Shown: in pieces, positions 26,660-35,359 of the stretch
How the letters are laid out: each line of letters starts with the position of its first letter
Position numbering within the stretch: the first letter of the stretch is position 1
From: Flavobacterium fryxellicola
Lineage (GTDB): Bacteria; Bacteroidota; Bacteroidia; Flavobacteriales; Flavobacteriaceae
Length of the DNA stretch: 64,000 nt
Assembly (NCBI RefSeq): GCF_900143245.1
Contig: NZ_FRDK01000004.1
Location: forward strand, 62,001-126,000
Reading direction: 5' to 3'
Program-made: the position numbers and the translations under genes
The notes under the pieces: generated by a model
Database searches by the model: none
What the model was told of the DNA's origin: nothing
Seen by the model: only the letters and a program-made list of their open reading frames with translations

Positions 26660-28120
26660 TTAATTACTTTCTTTCAAAACTTTATTAGGATCATAGCCAA
26701 AGAGTTGGTGTTCTTTTATTATTTCGGCAATACCAGAAGGAAGCATGGTTTCCCAGCCCATTTTCCCCTGATTTATCATGTTTAAAACTTCACGGGAGAA
26801 CACTTCTAAAATAGAAGGATCATAATCATTAATATCAACTACTTTCCCATTGAACTTAAAGAATTTATACAGTTCTTTCATTCTAGGATGTACCTTCAAG
26901 TTTTCTGATGTAATTATTTCACCGTTTTCACCAATCATTGGATACAAGAACACCTTCATATCGCGATAAAATAATTTACCAAAAGCTTCTAGTATTCCAC
27001 CACTTAGATGACGGTAATATTTCTCGTCAAAAATATCCACTAAATTATTCACGCCCATGGCTAATCCCATTCTGGCCTTGGTATAATTAGCAAAATATTC
27101 TACTACTTTATAGTATTCTTGAAAGTTCGAAATCATCACTGTTTGTCCAAGTGAACAGAGTAACTCCGCTCGATCCATAAAATCTCTTTCATCGATTTCT
27201 CCATCGGAACGCAGATTTGATAGTGTAATTTCAAAAATTACAAGTGTATTTTCTTTATTTACCTTGTTTTCATTCAGAAACATTTTCAATGATTTCTCAT
27301 ACATATCCATGTTGACCTTTGTCACTGGGCGAAAACTTCCTCTGAAAGCAAGAATATTTTTTTTGTACAAGATGGCTGCTGGAAGAATGTTCTTACCGTC
27401 AGGATTAAACATTACCGCATCAGTCATTCCATTTTTAACAAGTTGCAGACTCATCAAACGATTATCAACATCGGCAAAACGAGGGCCTGAGAAGTTGATT
27501 GTATCTATTTCTAATTGATCTTTGTCTAAATGATCATACAAATAGCGCAATAAGCGTTTTGGATCGTTGTACTTGTAATACGCTCCATAAATTAAGTTTA
27601 CTCCAAGAATTCCAAGCGTTTCTTGTTGTAAACGAACATCCGTCTCTTTAAAGCGAATGTGAAGTATAATTTCGTTATAATCCTCGTCAGGCTCAATTTG
27701 ATAACTAATACCTACCCAACCATGTCCTTTAAATTGTTTGGCAAAGTCGATTGTGGCAACGGTATTGGCATAACTAAAAAACATTTTATTAGGATGTTTT
27801 TCTCGGCTCAAACGTTTTTCTATTAAATTGACCTCATGAGAAAGCATTTTTTTGAGTCGGCTTTCAGTAACATATCGGCCGTCTTCCTCAATGCCATAAA
27901 CGGCATCACTAAAGTCTTTGTCATAAGCTGACATCGCTTTTGCAATTGTTCCAGAAGATCCACCAGATCTAAAAAAATGTCTTACAGTTTCCTGTCCAGC
28001 TCCAATCTCTGCAAAAGTACCGTAGATATTTTCATTCAAATTGATACGGAGTGCTTTATCTTTTACTGAAGGGATTTGTTCGATGATGCGATCACCTTTT
28101 AATTTTATTTCTGTATCCAT
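26660..28120 (-). CDS. Conserved Bacteroidota protein of unknown function (486 aa)
   Basis: The 486-residue soluble protein is of a type highly conserved in flavobacteria (openings such as KGDRIIEQIPSVKDKALRIN and YGTFAEIGAGQETVRHFF). It is often labelled nicotinate-nucleotide adenylyltransferase in databases, but I see neither the GxFxPxHxGH nucleotidyltransferase motif nor the ISSTxxR motif of NadD, so that name is not supported. The glycine-rich AEIGAGQETVRHFFRSGGSSG is a possible nucleotide-binding loop. No signal peptide or membrane helix is present. It is monocistronic, with its own -7 box and a terminator. Confidence 0.75.
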   Translation of the reverse strand: MDTEIKLKGDRIIEQIPSVKDKALRINLNENIYGTFAEIGAGQETVRHFFRSGGSSGTIAKAMSAYDKDFSDAVYGIEEDGRYVTESRLKKMLSHEVNLIEKRLSREKHPNKMFFSYANTVATIDFAKQFKGHGWVGISYQIEPDEDYNEIILHIRFKETDVRLQQETLGILGVNLIYGAYYKYNDPKRLLRYLYDHLDKDQLEIDTINFSGPRFADVDNRLMSLQLVKNGMTDAVMFNPDGKNILPAAILYKKNILAFRGSFRPVTKVNMDMYEKSLKMFLNENKVNKENTLVIFEITLSNLRSDGEIDERDFMDRAELLCSLGQTVMISNFQEYYKVVEYFANYTKARMGLAMGVNNLVDIFDEKYYRHLSGGILEAFGKLFYRDMKVFLYPMIGENGEIITSENLKVHPRMKELYKFFKFNGKVVDINDYDPSILEVFSREVLNMINQGKMGWETMLPSGIAEIIKEHQLFGYDPNKVLKESN

Positions 28121-28146
28121 TTTCTTTTAATATGGCTAATATTTTG

Positions 28147-28154
28147 CAAAGTTA
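28147..28154 (-). promoter_or_regulatory. -7 box of the 486-residue gene
   Basis: On the minus strand the sequence is TAACTTTG (TANNTTTG), 26 bases before the ATG at 28120. No TTG element is clear. Confidence 0.4.
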
Positions 28155-28188
28155 ATGAAATAGGTTTCTAATGAAAGATAATTAACCC

Positions 28189-28196
28189 TATTTTTG
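28189..28196 (+). promoter_or_regulatory. -7 box of the MBL hydrolase gene
   Basis: TATTTTTG (TANNTTTG) lies 18 bases before the TTG start at 28215, leaving a very short leader. It is divergent from the -7 box at 28147. Confidence 0.4.
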
Positions 28197-28214
28197 TAAA
28201 TAAAATCAAGAAAG

Positions 28215-28979
28215 TTGAAGGTATATTTTTTAGGAACTGGTACGTCACAAGGGATTCCTGTTATTGGGAGCAATCATCCTGTATGTAAAAGCACTGATAG
28301 TAAAGACAAAAGACTCCGTGTTTCTGTTTGGATTTCGTGGGGTAATTATTCTTATGTAATCGATTGCGGACCTGATTTTAGACAACAAATGCTTTCTTCA
28401 CATTGCCAGAAGGTTGATGGGATTTTATTCACCCATGAACATTCAGATCACACGGCAGGAATTGATGATATACGGCCTTTTAACTTTAAACAAGGGGAAA
28501 TACCAATTTATGCGCATCAAAGAGTCATTGATAATCTAAAAAGACGCTTTGAGTATGTTTTTGAAACCGTGAATAAGTATCCTGGAGCACCGTCGATAGA
28601 AACCATTGAAGTGATCAACAATAAGCCCTTCTCCATTGGAAACAAAACAGCAATTCCCGTGAATGTAATGCATGGAAACCTTCAAGTTTTTGGTTACAGA
28701 ATAGACGATTTTGCCTATTTAACAGATGTCAAAACGATTGAAGAGAGCGAAATTTTGAAGCTTAAAAATTTAAAAGTATTGGTTATAAATGCTTTACGCG
28801 AGGAACCACACGATATGCATTTCAATTTGAAAGAAGCATTAGATTTTATAACTTTGGTACAGCCAGAAAAGGCTTATCTCACGCATATTAGTCATATTAT
28901 GGGATTTCATGAAGAGGTGCAAAAAAATCTTCCAAAAAATGTTTTCCTAGCGTATGATAATTTAGAAATTACACTATAA
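28215..28979 (+). CDS. MBL-fold metallo-hydrolase (PhnP-like)
   Basis: The 254-residue cytoplasmic metallo-beta-lactamase-fold phosphodiesterase has the HxHxDH metal motif in THEHSDHTAG, an N-terminal FLGTGTSQGIPVIG strand-loop and further histidines in VMHGNLQ and THISHIMG. This is the PhnP/RNase Z branch. PhnP cleaves cyclic ribose phosphates, but this copy is not in a phosphonate operon, so the substrate is unknown. The start is TTG 28215. A membrane protein gene follows 11 bp later, probably co-transcribed. Confidence 0.85.
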   Translation: MKVYFLGTGTSQGIPVIGSNHPVCKSTDSKDKRLRVSVWISWGNYSYVIDCGPDFRQQMLSSHCQKVDGILFTHEHSDHTAGIDDIRPFNFKQGEIPIYAHQRVIDNLKRRFEYVFETVNKYPGAPSIETIEVINNKPFSIGNKTAIPVNVMHGNLQVFGYRIDDFAYLTDVKTIEESEILKLKNLKVLVINALREEPHDMHFNLKEALDFITLVQPEKAYLTHISHIMGFHEEVQKNLPKNVFLAYDNLEITL

Positions 28980-28990
28980 TACAAGTCCAA

Positions 28991-29497
28991 ATGAAAAAAT
29001 CATTATTTCTCTATTTATCTATTCTTGCCGTACTTTTTGCTGTGTTTACTTATTCTTTCTTGGGTAGCGAGGTCAAATTTGAACAAGAAAGGTACAAAAA
29101 AACGACTACTAAGTTACGGGACAGTATTAATTTACTAACCACTAAATTGGCAGATGCTAACTATTTTTCTTTGGAAAAAAATGAAAATGCTCAAAATTAT
29201 TTTGATTCGGGAAGCTCAGAAAAGGTGATTCAATACGAGAAATTAATTCCTGCTGTTACTGAAAAATTATTGGATTTAAACGCTAATCCAAAAGGAAATC
29301 CTTTTACAGGACAAGATCAAATAGGTGCGAATAAATTTATCATCAATAAAGTAAAAGTGTTGAATCACAGATGGATTATCGCAGATTTTAGTGATGGGGA
29401 TATTTGGGGGGAAGTTTTATTGAAATACTTTGTCAATGATGATGAAAGTTTTTCTTTTGAAGTAAATCAGTCTTTGTTATATCAGAAACAAAACTAG
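28991..29497 (+). CDS. Single-pass membrane protein, unknown function
   Basis: The 168-residue protein has an N-terminal signal-anchor helix (about 4-24), a coiled-coil-prone stretch (about 30-60; RYKKTTTKLRDSINLLTTKL) and a compact C-terminal domain (about 80-165; NRWIIADF-like NHRWIIADFSDGDIWGE). It is anchored with its domain outside the cytoplasm. The family is common in flavobacteria next to MBL hydrolase genes. I know of no function, and the frequent label hydrolase seems to be borrowed from its neighbour. Confidence 0.65.
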   Translation: MKKSLFLYLSILAVLFAVFTYSFLGSEVKFEQERYKKTTTKLRDSINLLTTKLADANYFSLEKNENAQNYFDSGSSEKVIQYEKLIPAVTEKLLDLNANPKGNPFTGQDQIGANKFIINKVKVLNHRWIIADFSDGDIWGEVLLKYFVNDDESFSFEVNQSLLYQKQN

Positions 29498-29595
29498 CCA
29501 TTAGATTAAACGAGAAGAAATCCTTTACGTCAGGCTCTTCAGGATGCGATTTTCTGCTTTCTGAGGTTTTGTACCAGGTTTTACTTGGCTATTTT

Positions 29596-29643
29596 AATTT
29601 TCAATCACAGGTAGGTCACTTAGTGAAACTGCGATTGAAAATT
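29596..29643. terminator. Bidirectional terminator between convergent genes
   Basis: A 15-bp stem with one mismatch (29596-29610 with 29629-29643; AATTTTCAATC pairs with GATTGAAAATT) has a further short stem TCAC/GTGA in its loop. It serves both convergent genes. Confidence 0.7.
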
Positions 29644-29645
29644 AT

Positions 29646-30296
29646 TTATGTATGATCGACAAGCCAATTTTTGAAATCATAAAAATTTTGCGGAGCCACT
29701 CCATGGCCTATTGGATACTCCTTGTACGTTATGTCAATTCCTAAATTCTCTAATATTGCGGGTGTTTTCCTGGCCCAAGCTACAGGGATAACTTGGTCTG
29801 AAGTACCGTGTGAAGCAAATATTTTTAAATTGTTAAAAGTGTTTTTAAGGTAATCATCGCTAACGATTTCTAAATTCAAATAGCCACTCATAGCCACTAC
29901 TTTTTGGACCTTTTCTGGATAGGAGAGCGCCACAGCATAACTTAAAATCGATCCTTGACTAAAGCCAATTAAAGTTACTTTTTCAGGATCAATTGGATAG
30001 GTTTGAATCAATTCATCAATAAATCCGGCAATTAAATCTCTGGAAACTTTAGCTTGATCGTGGTCGGAAAACTTGTTTTGGTCTGCATCAAAATTGATTG
30101 CGTACCAAGCGTAGCTGCCGTATTGCATGTCGTACGGTGCGCGGGCTGAAATAACATAATATTCATCAGGAAGCTCAGCTGCAAATGAAAATAAATCAGC
30201 TTCGTTGCTGCCGTATCCATGAAGTAAAAGCAAAAGTGGATTTTTATCTAATTTTACTTTGGGTTCACGTATTTTATATTCTAAAGATAAATTCAT
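29646..30296 (-). CDS. Alpha/beta-hydrolase, carboxylesterase/phospholipase family
   Basis: The 216-residue soluble esterase of the acyl-protein-thioesterase-like group has oxyanion loop LLLHGYGSNEADLF, nucleophile Ser113 in GFSQGS, Asp167 in HGTSDQVIP and His198 in YPIGHGV, a complete triad. It likely cleaves small esters or acyl groups; the true substrate is unknown. It is last in a minus-strand run with the DUF4870-like, dihydroorotase-like and BatA-like genes. Confidence 0.85.
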   Translation of the reverse strand: MNLSLEYKIREPKVKLDKNPLLLLLHGYGSNEADLFSFAAELPDEYYVISARAPYDMQYGSYAWYAINFDADQNKFSDHDQAKVSRDLIAGFIDELIQTYPIDPEKVTLIGFSQGSILSYAVALSYPEKVQKVVAMSGYLNLEIVSDDYLKNTFNNLKIFASHGTSDQVIPVAWARKTPAILENLGIDITYKEYPIGHGVAPQNFYDFKNWLVDHT

Positions 30297-30371
30297 TTTT
30301 ATTTATTGTTTTAGGAGTCCTTATCAAAGTTTGAAAATAGTGATGAGGGTAAAGCTCTTTGAAATTAAAAT

Positions 30372-30710
30372 TTAGGATATGTTGGATAACCATTTTTGAA
30401 AATAAGCGCCCAATAAGGGAATAGGTTTTGTTTCGCCTTTTATGGCGCTGGTAATGCCATAAGACCATAAAACCAGTACAAAAATCCACATGGGTGCCGA
30501 AATCAGTAAACTATCAAAATTACTGATGATGAGTCCTAAGGATATAAATGTTAAGGTCAGTCCGAGTCCTTGTCTAATGTGGAAGGACGCAAATGCATTT
30601 TTATCTTCTGAATTCATGGACATGGCTATAAAAACACCAATTCCTAAAATATAACTTGTTATAGCAGCAGTTTTTCCTGATTCAGTTGAATTATTATTAT
30701 TATTATTCAT
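30372..30710 (-). CDS. DUF4870-like small membrane protein
   Basis: 112 residues with an Asn-rich start (MNNNNNNSTES, from a run of AAT repeats), then three or four hydrophobic segments. ASFHIRQGLGLTL is the family hallmark (a conserved H-x-R-Q before a helix). Function is unknown. It starts 4 bp downstream of the dihydroorotase-like gene, so it is certainly in the same transcript. The AAT run may vary in length between strains. Confidence 0.7.
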   Translation of the reverse strand: MNNNNNNSTESGKTAAITSYILGIGVFIAMSMNSEDKNAFASFHIRQGLGLTLTFISLGLIISNFDSLLISAPMWIFVLVLWSYGITSAIKGETKPIPLLGAYFQKWLSNIS

Positions 30711-30714
30711 TTTT

Positions 30715-31968
30715 CTATACTAAAATTAATTTTGCTTGATTTACAATCCCATATACTTTTCCTTTTACTTCTGTTCCTAAAAATGCAGAATTTTTAGATT
30801 TAGAAAGAATTGCTTTTTTTGTAAAAATACTTTTTGGTTCTGGATTAAATAAGGTCATATTTGCTTTTGAACCTTCCTCTATAATTGGCATTTCAATGCC
30901 AAATGTTGTTTTTCCGGTGGTCAATTTATCAATTATAATTTCTAATGGCAAGACGGTCATTAAAGCACCAAATGCACTTTCTAGTCCTAATGTTCCATTT
31001 TTGGCTCCATCAAATTCCATTTTTTTATGCTCAATGTCCATTGGATTATGATCGGAGGTAATCATGTCAATCGTTCCATCTTTTATCGCTTCCAGTAATG
31101 CTTTTCTATCCGTTTCCGTTCGAAGTGGCGGTGAAACTTTGTATCTGGTGTCAAAACCTTCTAATTTTTCATCTGTCAAGACTAAATGATGCACGGCGAC
31201 GCTACACGTTACCTGTAGACCATTGGCTTTTGCTTCTTTGATTAATTGAACGGATTTTTTAGTGGAAATTGTAGGTATATGTAATTTCCCACCAGTGTAT
31301 TCTAAGAGGAATAAATTTCTTGCGATTTGTAATTCTTCGGCAAGGTTGGGAATTCCTTTTAATCCTAATCGAGTAGAAACAATACCTTCATTTGCCACTC
31401 CATTTCCTTTTATATTTTCGTCTTGGGAAAAAGCCACGATTAATCCATCAAAATCCTGAACGTATTGTAATGCAATTTTTAGTAAATTAGCATTGTCGAG
31501 ACTTTTATTATAATCTCCAAAAGCGATGGCACCTGATTTTTTCATATCGTATAATTCGGCCATGTCTTTTCCAGCACTTTCTTTGCTTAAAGCGCCAATG
31601 GGATAGAGCTGCGTTGCAAATCCTAATGCTTTATTTAATACAAAATTTACTTGAGACTGATTGTCAATAATGGGGAAGGAGTTGGGTTGTAAAGCTATTG
31701 CTGTAAAACCACTTTTAGCTGCCACGGTAAGTCCATTTGCTATCGTTTCTCGGTCCTCAAAACCCGGTTCTCCCAGGCAAACACTAGAGTCAAACCAACC
31801 TTGGGAGACATGTAAATTATCAAGTTTTATCTCTTCGGCATTGTCAGAATTTGAAAGGGCGGTTCCTATTTTCGTTATTAAACCATCAACAATTAAAATA
31901 TCTACAGTCTTATTGTGAAAAGGACTTTTAGAATCGATAATTTTGGCGCTTCTGATGATAAATTTCAT
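30715..31968 (-). CDS. Dihydroorotase homologue lacking the HxH metal motif
   Basis: The 417-residue amidohydrolase of the dihydroorotase class has the usual beginning (DILIVDGLITKIG) and late motifs (ITSDHNPMD for the usual TDHAPH; LHIPTISTKKSV for the usual HISHVST). However, the normal DxHxHxREPG zinc and substrate motif is GWFDSSVCLGEPG here: His to Ser62, His to Cys64 and Arg to Gly66. Loss of both metal histidines and the substrate arginine predicts no dihydroorotase activity. In pseudomonads such inactive homologues (PyrC-prime) hold aspartate transcarbamoylase together; a structural role is possible here. No pyrB is nearby. Confidence 0.8.
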   Translation of the reverse strand: MKFIIRSAKIIDSKSPFHNKTVDILIVDGLITKIGTALSNSDNAEEIKLDNLHVSQGWFDSSVCLGEPGFEDRETIANGLTVAAKSGFTAIALQPNSFPIIDNQSQVNFVLNKALGFATQLYPIGALSKESAGKDMAELYDMKKSGAIAFGDYNKSLDNANLLKIALQYVQDFDGLIVAFSQDENIKGNGVANEGIVSTRLGLKGIPNLAEELQIARNLFLLEYTGGKLHIPTISTKKSVQLIKEAKANGLQVTCSVAVHHLVLTDEKLEGFDTRYKVSPPLRTETDRKALLEAIKDGTIDMITSDHNPMDIEHKKMEFDGAKNGTLGLESAFGALMTVLPLEIIIDKLTTGKTTFGIEMPIIEEGSKANMTLFNPEPKSIFTKKAILSKSKNSAFLGTEVKGKVYGIVNQAKLILV

Positions 31969-31999
31969 AGGTTTATTTTAATTATTTGAACTTCGTTAA

Positions 32000-33928
32000 C
32001 TATTTTACGAATCTTATAATTGCCATTTCTGTAATGAGAAATAACAGTGCAAAGATAACAAACCATTTCCAGATTTGATTATCTGTTCGATCAGATTGTA
32101 GTGTATCAAAAAACGATTGTATGGATTCTGTTGTTTTAAAGTCTGAAAAAATGCTTTGATTGGCTGTAGCCAAATCACTTTCGGTTCTACCATAATTAAA
32201 ACTTATGTTTTCAATCCATTCTTTTTTACGGAGGATTTTAAAATTTCCCGCCTGTTCCGGGAAATCATTGAAAGTCATTTTGACTTTGTTAGTCAGGATT
32301 TGTTGCAGCGGAATAAATTCTTCGTCGGAACCTTGTACCGTCAAAATAGCGTCTTTATCCAAGGATACTTCAGTCCAATGGGGGGTATTATTCCCTATAT
32401 TCAAAGCATCAATACCATTGTTTTGATTGTACATTGCCATTTTATAAAAAGTAGGGACAATAAGCGGGGATTGTTGAAAATTTGAGTTTTCAAGAGAAAT
32501 CGGAGCTGCAAAGACGGCTACTTTACCGATTGGGTTGTTGGTTGAAGTCAAAAAAATGCTTTGGTCTTCATAGGATAAAACAGCTGGATTTGAACTCGTT
32601 AAAGAAAACGATTTTTTTGTTTTTGGGTATTGAAAATTAACTACTTTTTTCTCAAAAACACTATTGTAAATGGGATGATTAAAGTTGATTTTTGTAATTT
32701 GTTTTTCGGTATTCTCTACGGAATTAAATTTCAGGTTCCCAAAATTGGATACAAAAGTATTCAAATTTGAGAGGGAGCCTAATGCCGAAGGAATCAGAAT
32801 TAAATTCCCGCCTTTTTCTACAAAAGATTTTAAAGTGGTTGTTAAAGCTTGCGGGATTTCATCTAATTCATTCAATACAATAGCATCTTGATCCTCTATC
32901 TTGTTATAATCCAGGGCACTTAAAGTATAGGTATTGAAATTGAATTCTTCAGCAGTATAAATTCGAGAAAGGAAATTGTTTTTTGCCGGTTCACCTATGC
33001 TGATAACGTTTGTTTTTTTTATTTTTGAAATACTAAAATAATACGTATTGTCATAAGTCAAGCCGTTGTCAATAATCGAAACATAGCCATGAAAAGCTTG
33101 TTTTGGAATGGTGAAATTAATATGTTTTTTGGATGTGTCTAATGGTACCGTCGTTTTTGCAACAAGCGTATTGTTGTTGTATAACGAAACTGGAATGGGA
33201 TCGAAATCTGCGCCATATCCACTTAGTTGAATACTAATCTCATAAAAATCATCAAGTGTTTTAGCGATGAAAACGCTGTCAATGGAAACGTTATTTTTTT
33301 GTTCTGCCTTTGGGATTATAAAAATAGGGACCTCTTTTAACGCTACATTTTTCAATTGTTCTTGATCAAGTCCAATTCCGTCAGTAATGATTATAATATC
33401 CTTTTTATAAGGGCTTTTATGGGCTTTTAATTTTGCTATTATATTGTCCAATTGAAAAGTAGAGGCGCTGTGTTTTAGATTTTGTAAAGTAGCTCGAATC
33501 GATTTAATATCCGTATTCCAATAATTTTCTGAATTGGTAAGCAAAGAGAAATTTATGTTTTCAGGGGTTTCTTCCAGCAATTCTTGGACCGCTCGTTTTA
33601 GTAGCTCCCCCTTTTTTCCTTTGGCTTGCATGCTAAAAGAATTATCCAGAATAATATACAATTCATTATTGGCATTTTTATTGTCTTTGGATGGAAAAAA
33701 AGGTTGTGCAAAAGCATTGATAATACAAAAAAGCAATAATAAACGGCACGTTAGAAGCAACCATTTCTTAATTTTAGAGCTTTTTCTAGTTTGAATAGAA
33801 AGTGCTTTTAAGAAGCGAACATTGGTAAAATTTTCTTTTTTGAAACGACGTAATTGAAACAAATGAACCACTATTGGTACGATCAACGCGAACAGAAAGT
33901 ATAGAATTTCGGGATGTTTAAAATGCAT
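32000..33928 (-). CDS. BatA-domain membrane protein with a VWA-like region
   Basis: The 642-residue protein has an N-terminal aerotolerance-regulator (BatA) domain with two helices (FKHPEILYFLFALIVPIVVHLF and about 55-75), followed by a von Willebrand A-like domain with a MIDAS-type start (YIILDNSFSMQ, D-x-S-x-S). A long extracytoplasmic part ends in a C-terminal helix (WFVIFALLFLITEMAII). The family is common in Bacteroidota next to dihydroorotase-like genes, as here (31 bp away). Function is unproven. Envelope stress or protein assembly is inferred from Bat proteins. A TATTTTTG -7 box lies on the minus strand at 33991-33998. Confidence 0.8.
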   Translation of the reverse strand: MHFKHPEILYFLFALIVPIVVHLFQLRRFKKENFTNVRFLKALSIQTRKSSKIKKWLLLTCRLLLLFCIINAFAQPFFPSKDNKNANNELYIILDNSFSMQAKGKKGELLKRAVQELLEETPENINFSLLTNSENYWNTDIKSIRATLQNLKHSASTFQLDNIIAKLKAHKSPYKKDIIIITDGIGLDQEQLKNVALKEVPIFIIPKAEQKNNVSIDSVFIAKTLDDFYEISIQLSGYGADFDPIPVSLYNNNTLVAKTTVPLDTSKKHINFTIPKQAFHGYVSIIDNGLTYDNTYYFSISKIKKTNVISIGEPAKNNFLSRIYTAEEFNFNTYTLSALDYNKIEDQDAIVLNELDEIPQALTTTLKSFVEKGGNLILIPSALGSLSNLNTFVSNFGNLKFNSVENTEKQITKINFNHPIYNSVFEKKVVNFQYPKTKKSFSLTSSNPAVLSYEDQSIFLTSTNNPIGKVAVFAAPISLENSNFQQSPLIVPTFYKMAMYNQNNGIDALNIGNNTPHWTEVSLDKDAILTVQGSDEEFIPLQQILTNKVKMTFNDFPEQAGNFKILRKKEWIENISFNYGRTESDLATANQSIFSDFKTTESIQSFFDTLQSDRTDNQIWKWFVIFALLFLITEMAIIRFVK

Positions 33929-34110
33929 TCTGTGATTAAGTTTACTTCACTAGATTTTTTTTTCAACGATGTTCATTGAATTTTCTGAGTCAAAAATACA
34001 AATTTGTAGACAGTTTTTAGTGAAGTTGTTATAATTTTTCTGAGCAAGAAACAAATGACATTCATTATGAATATAATATGTATTTTAGCTTTTAAATAAA
34101 ATTTACAAAC

Positions 34111-35223
34111 ATGAAAAATCCGTTTGCGATAGTTCTTTTATTTTTTATTTTTTCGAATGTTCAAGCACAAAAAAATAAATTGAATTTACTGATAGGAACC
34201 TATACCCAAAGTTGTGACAGTAAAGGAATTTATGTGTATGAATTTGATTCAACAACCGGTGATTTCAGTTTTAAAAATGCTACTGAAAACGTGATAAATC
34301 CAAGTTATTTATCGGTTTCAAAAGATAATAATTTTGTGTATTCCGTAAATGAATTTGGAGCTGAAAGTACAGTAAGTTCGTTTAGTTACAATCCAGCAAG
34401 CGGAAAATTAGAATTAATCAACAAGCAAAGTTCAAAGGGAGCTGATCCTTGTTACATTATCAATGATGACAAAAATGTGATCCTTGCTAATTATTCTGGA
34501 GGGACTATTTCCGTTTTTGGTAAAAATAATGATGGTAGTCTTGCAGAAGCAAAGCAAGTAGTTTCCCATTACGGAAAAGGAATTAACGCACAAAGGGAAG
34601 AGAGTGCGCATGCACACATGGTCCATTTTTCTCCAGATTATAAATTTGTGCTTGCTACTGATTTGGGTACTGACAAAGTGTATTCTTATGCCTATAATCC
34701 TAATGCTGAACAAACTGTTCTTGAACTGAAAGATAGTGTTTCAGTACAATCCGGCAGTGGTCCAAGACACTTAACCTTCAGCAAAGATGGAAAATTCGTT
34801 TATTTATTGCGCGAATTAGATGGAGCTTTAACGATTTTTAGTTACGCAAACGGACACCTAAAAAAGATTGATGAAACGACCATTTTAGCACAAAACTTCA
34901 AAGGAGAATTCAGCGCGGCAGATATTCATATTTCGCCTGATGGGAAGTTTTTATATGCTTCTAATCGTGGTGAAGCCAATAACATTACAATTTTTAAAAT
35001 TCTAAAAAGCGGAAAATTACTATTGAAAGGCCAAACCAGCACTCTAGGAAAAGGACCAAGAAATTTTGCAATTGATCCAACTGGGAATTTTCTTTTGGTA
35101 GCACATCAATATACAAATGATATCGTAATTTTTAAAAGAAATAAAACTACAGGAGTTCTTATAGATAGTGGAAAAAAGATTGCTTTGTGTTCTCCGGTTT
35201 GCTTGGTTTTTACAAAGAATTAA
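34111..35223 (+). CDS. Secreted lactonase family seven-bladed beta-propeller
   Basis: The 370-residue protein has a signal peptide (about 1-20, ending VQA) and a propeller of the 6-phosphogluconolactonase/YkgB-type lactonase family (PF10282). Typical repeats are LLIGTYTQ, SYLSVSKDNNFVYSVNE, GSGPRHLTFSKDGKFVYLL and GPRNFAIDPTGNFLLVAHQ. Cytoplasmic family members hydrolyse 6-phosphogluconolactone. This one is exported, so it probably acts on other lactones or sugar derivatives, or is non-enzymatic. It is monocistronic with a strong terminator. Confidence 0.8.
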   Translation: MKNPFAIVLLFFIFSNVQAQKNKLNLLIGTYTQSCDSKGIYVYEFDSTTGDFSFKNATENVINPSYLSVSKDNNFVYSVNEFGAESTVSSFSYNPASGKLELINKQSSKGADPCYIINDDKNVILANYSGGTISVFGKNNDGSLAEAKQVVSHYGKGINAQREESAHAHMVHFSPDYKFVLATDLGTDKVYSYAYNPNAEQTVLELKDSVSVQSGSGPRHLTFSKDGKFVYLLRELDGALTIFSYANGHLKKIDETTILAQNFKGEFSAADIHISPDGKFLYASNRGEANNITIFKILKSGKLLLKGQTSTLGKGPRNFAIDPTGNFLLVAHQYTNDIVIFKRNKTTGVLIDSGKKIALCSPVCLVFTKN

Positions 35224-35242
35224 AAACGTATCAATTCAAGAA

Positions 35243-35285
35243 AAAAGGGATGAAAAATGATTTCCATTTTTCATCCCTTTTCTAA
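35243..35285. terminator. Terminator after the lactonase gene
   Basis: A 17-bp stem (35243-35259, AAAAGGGATGAAAAATG, with 35265-35281) and a 5-base loop. It lies between convergent genes and is flanked by an A-run and T-run. Confidence 0.75.
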
Positions 35286-35359
35286 TATGTATTCTTGTTT
35301 TTATTTTGTATCCCCGATAGTCAGAAAGAAATCAGGATTAAGAAACGTAACACTGATAT

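Noticed and set aside
30696-30710. AAT trinucleotide repeat as a phase-variation tract
   Set aside because: Length changes by whole codons only lengthen an Asn run and would not switch the gene off.
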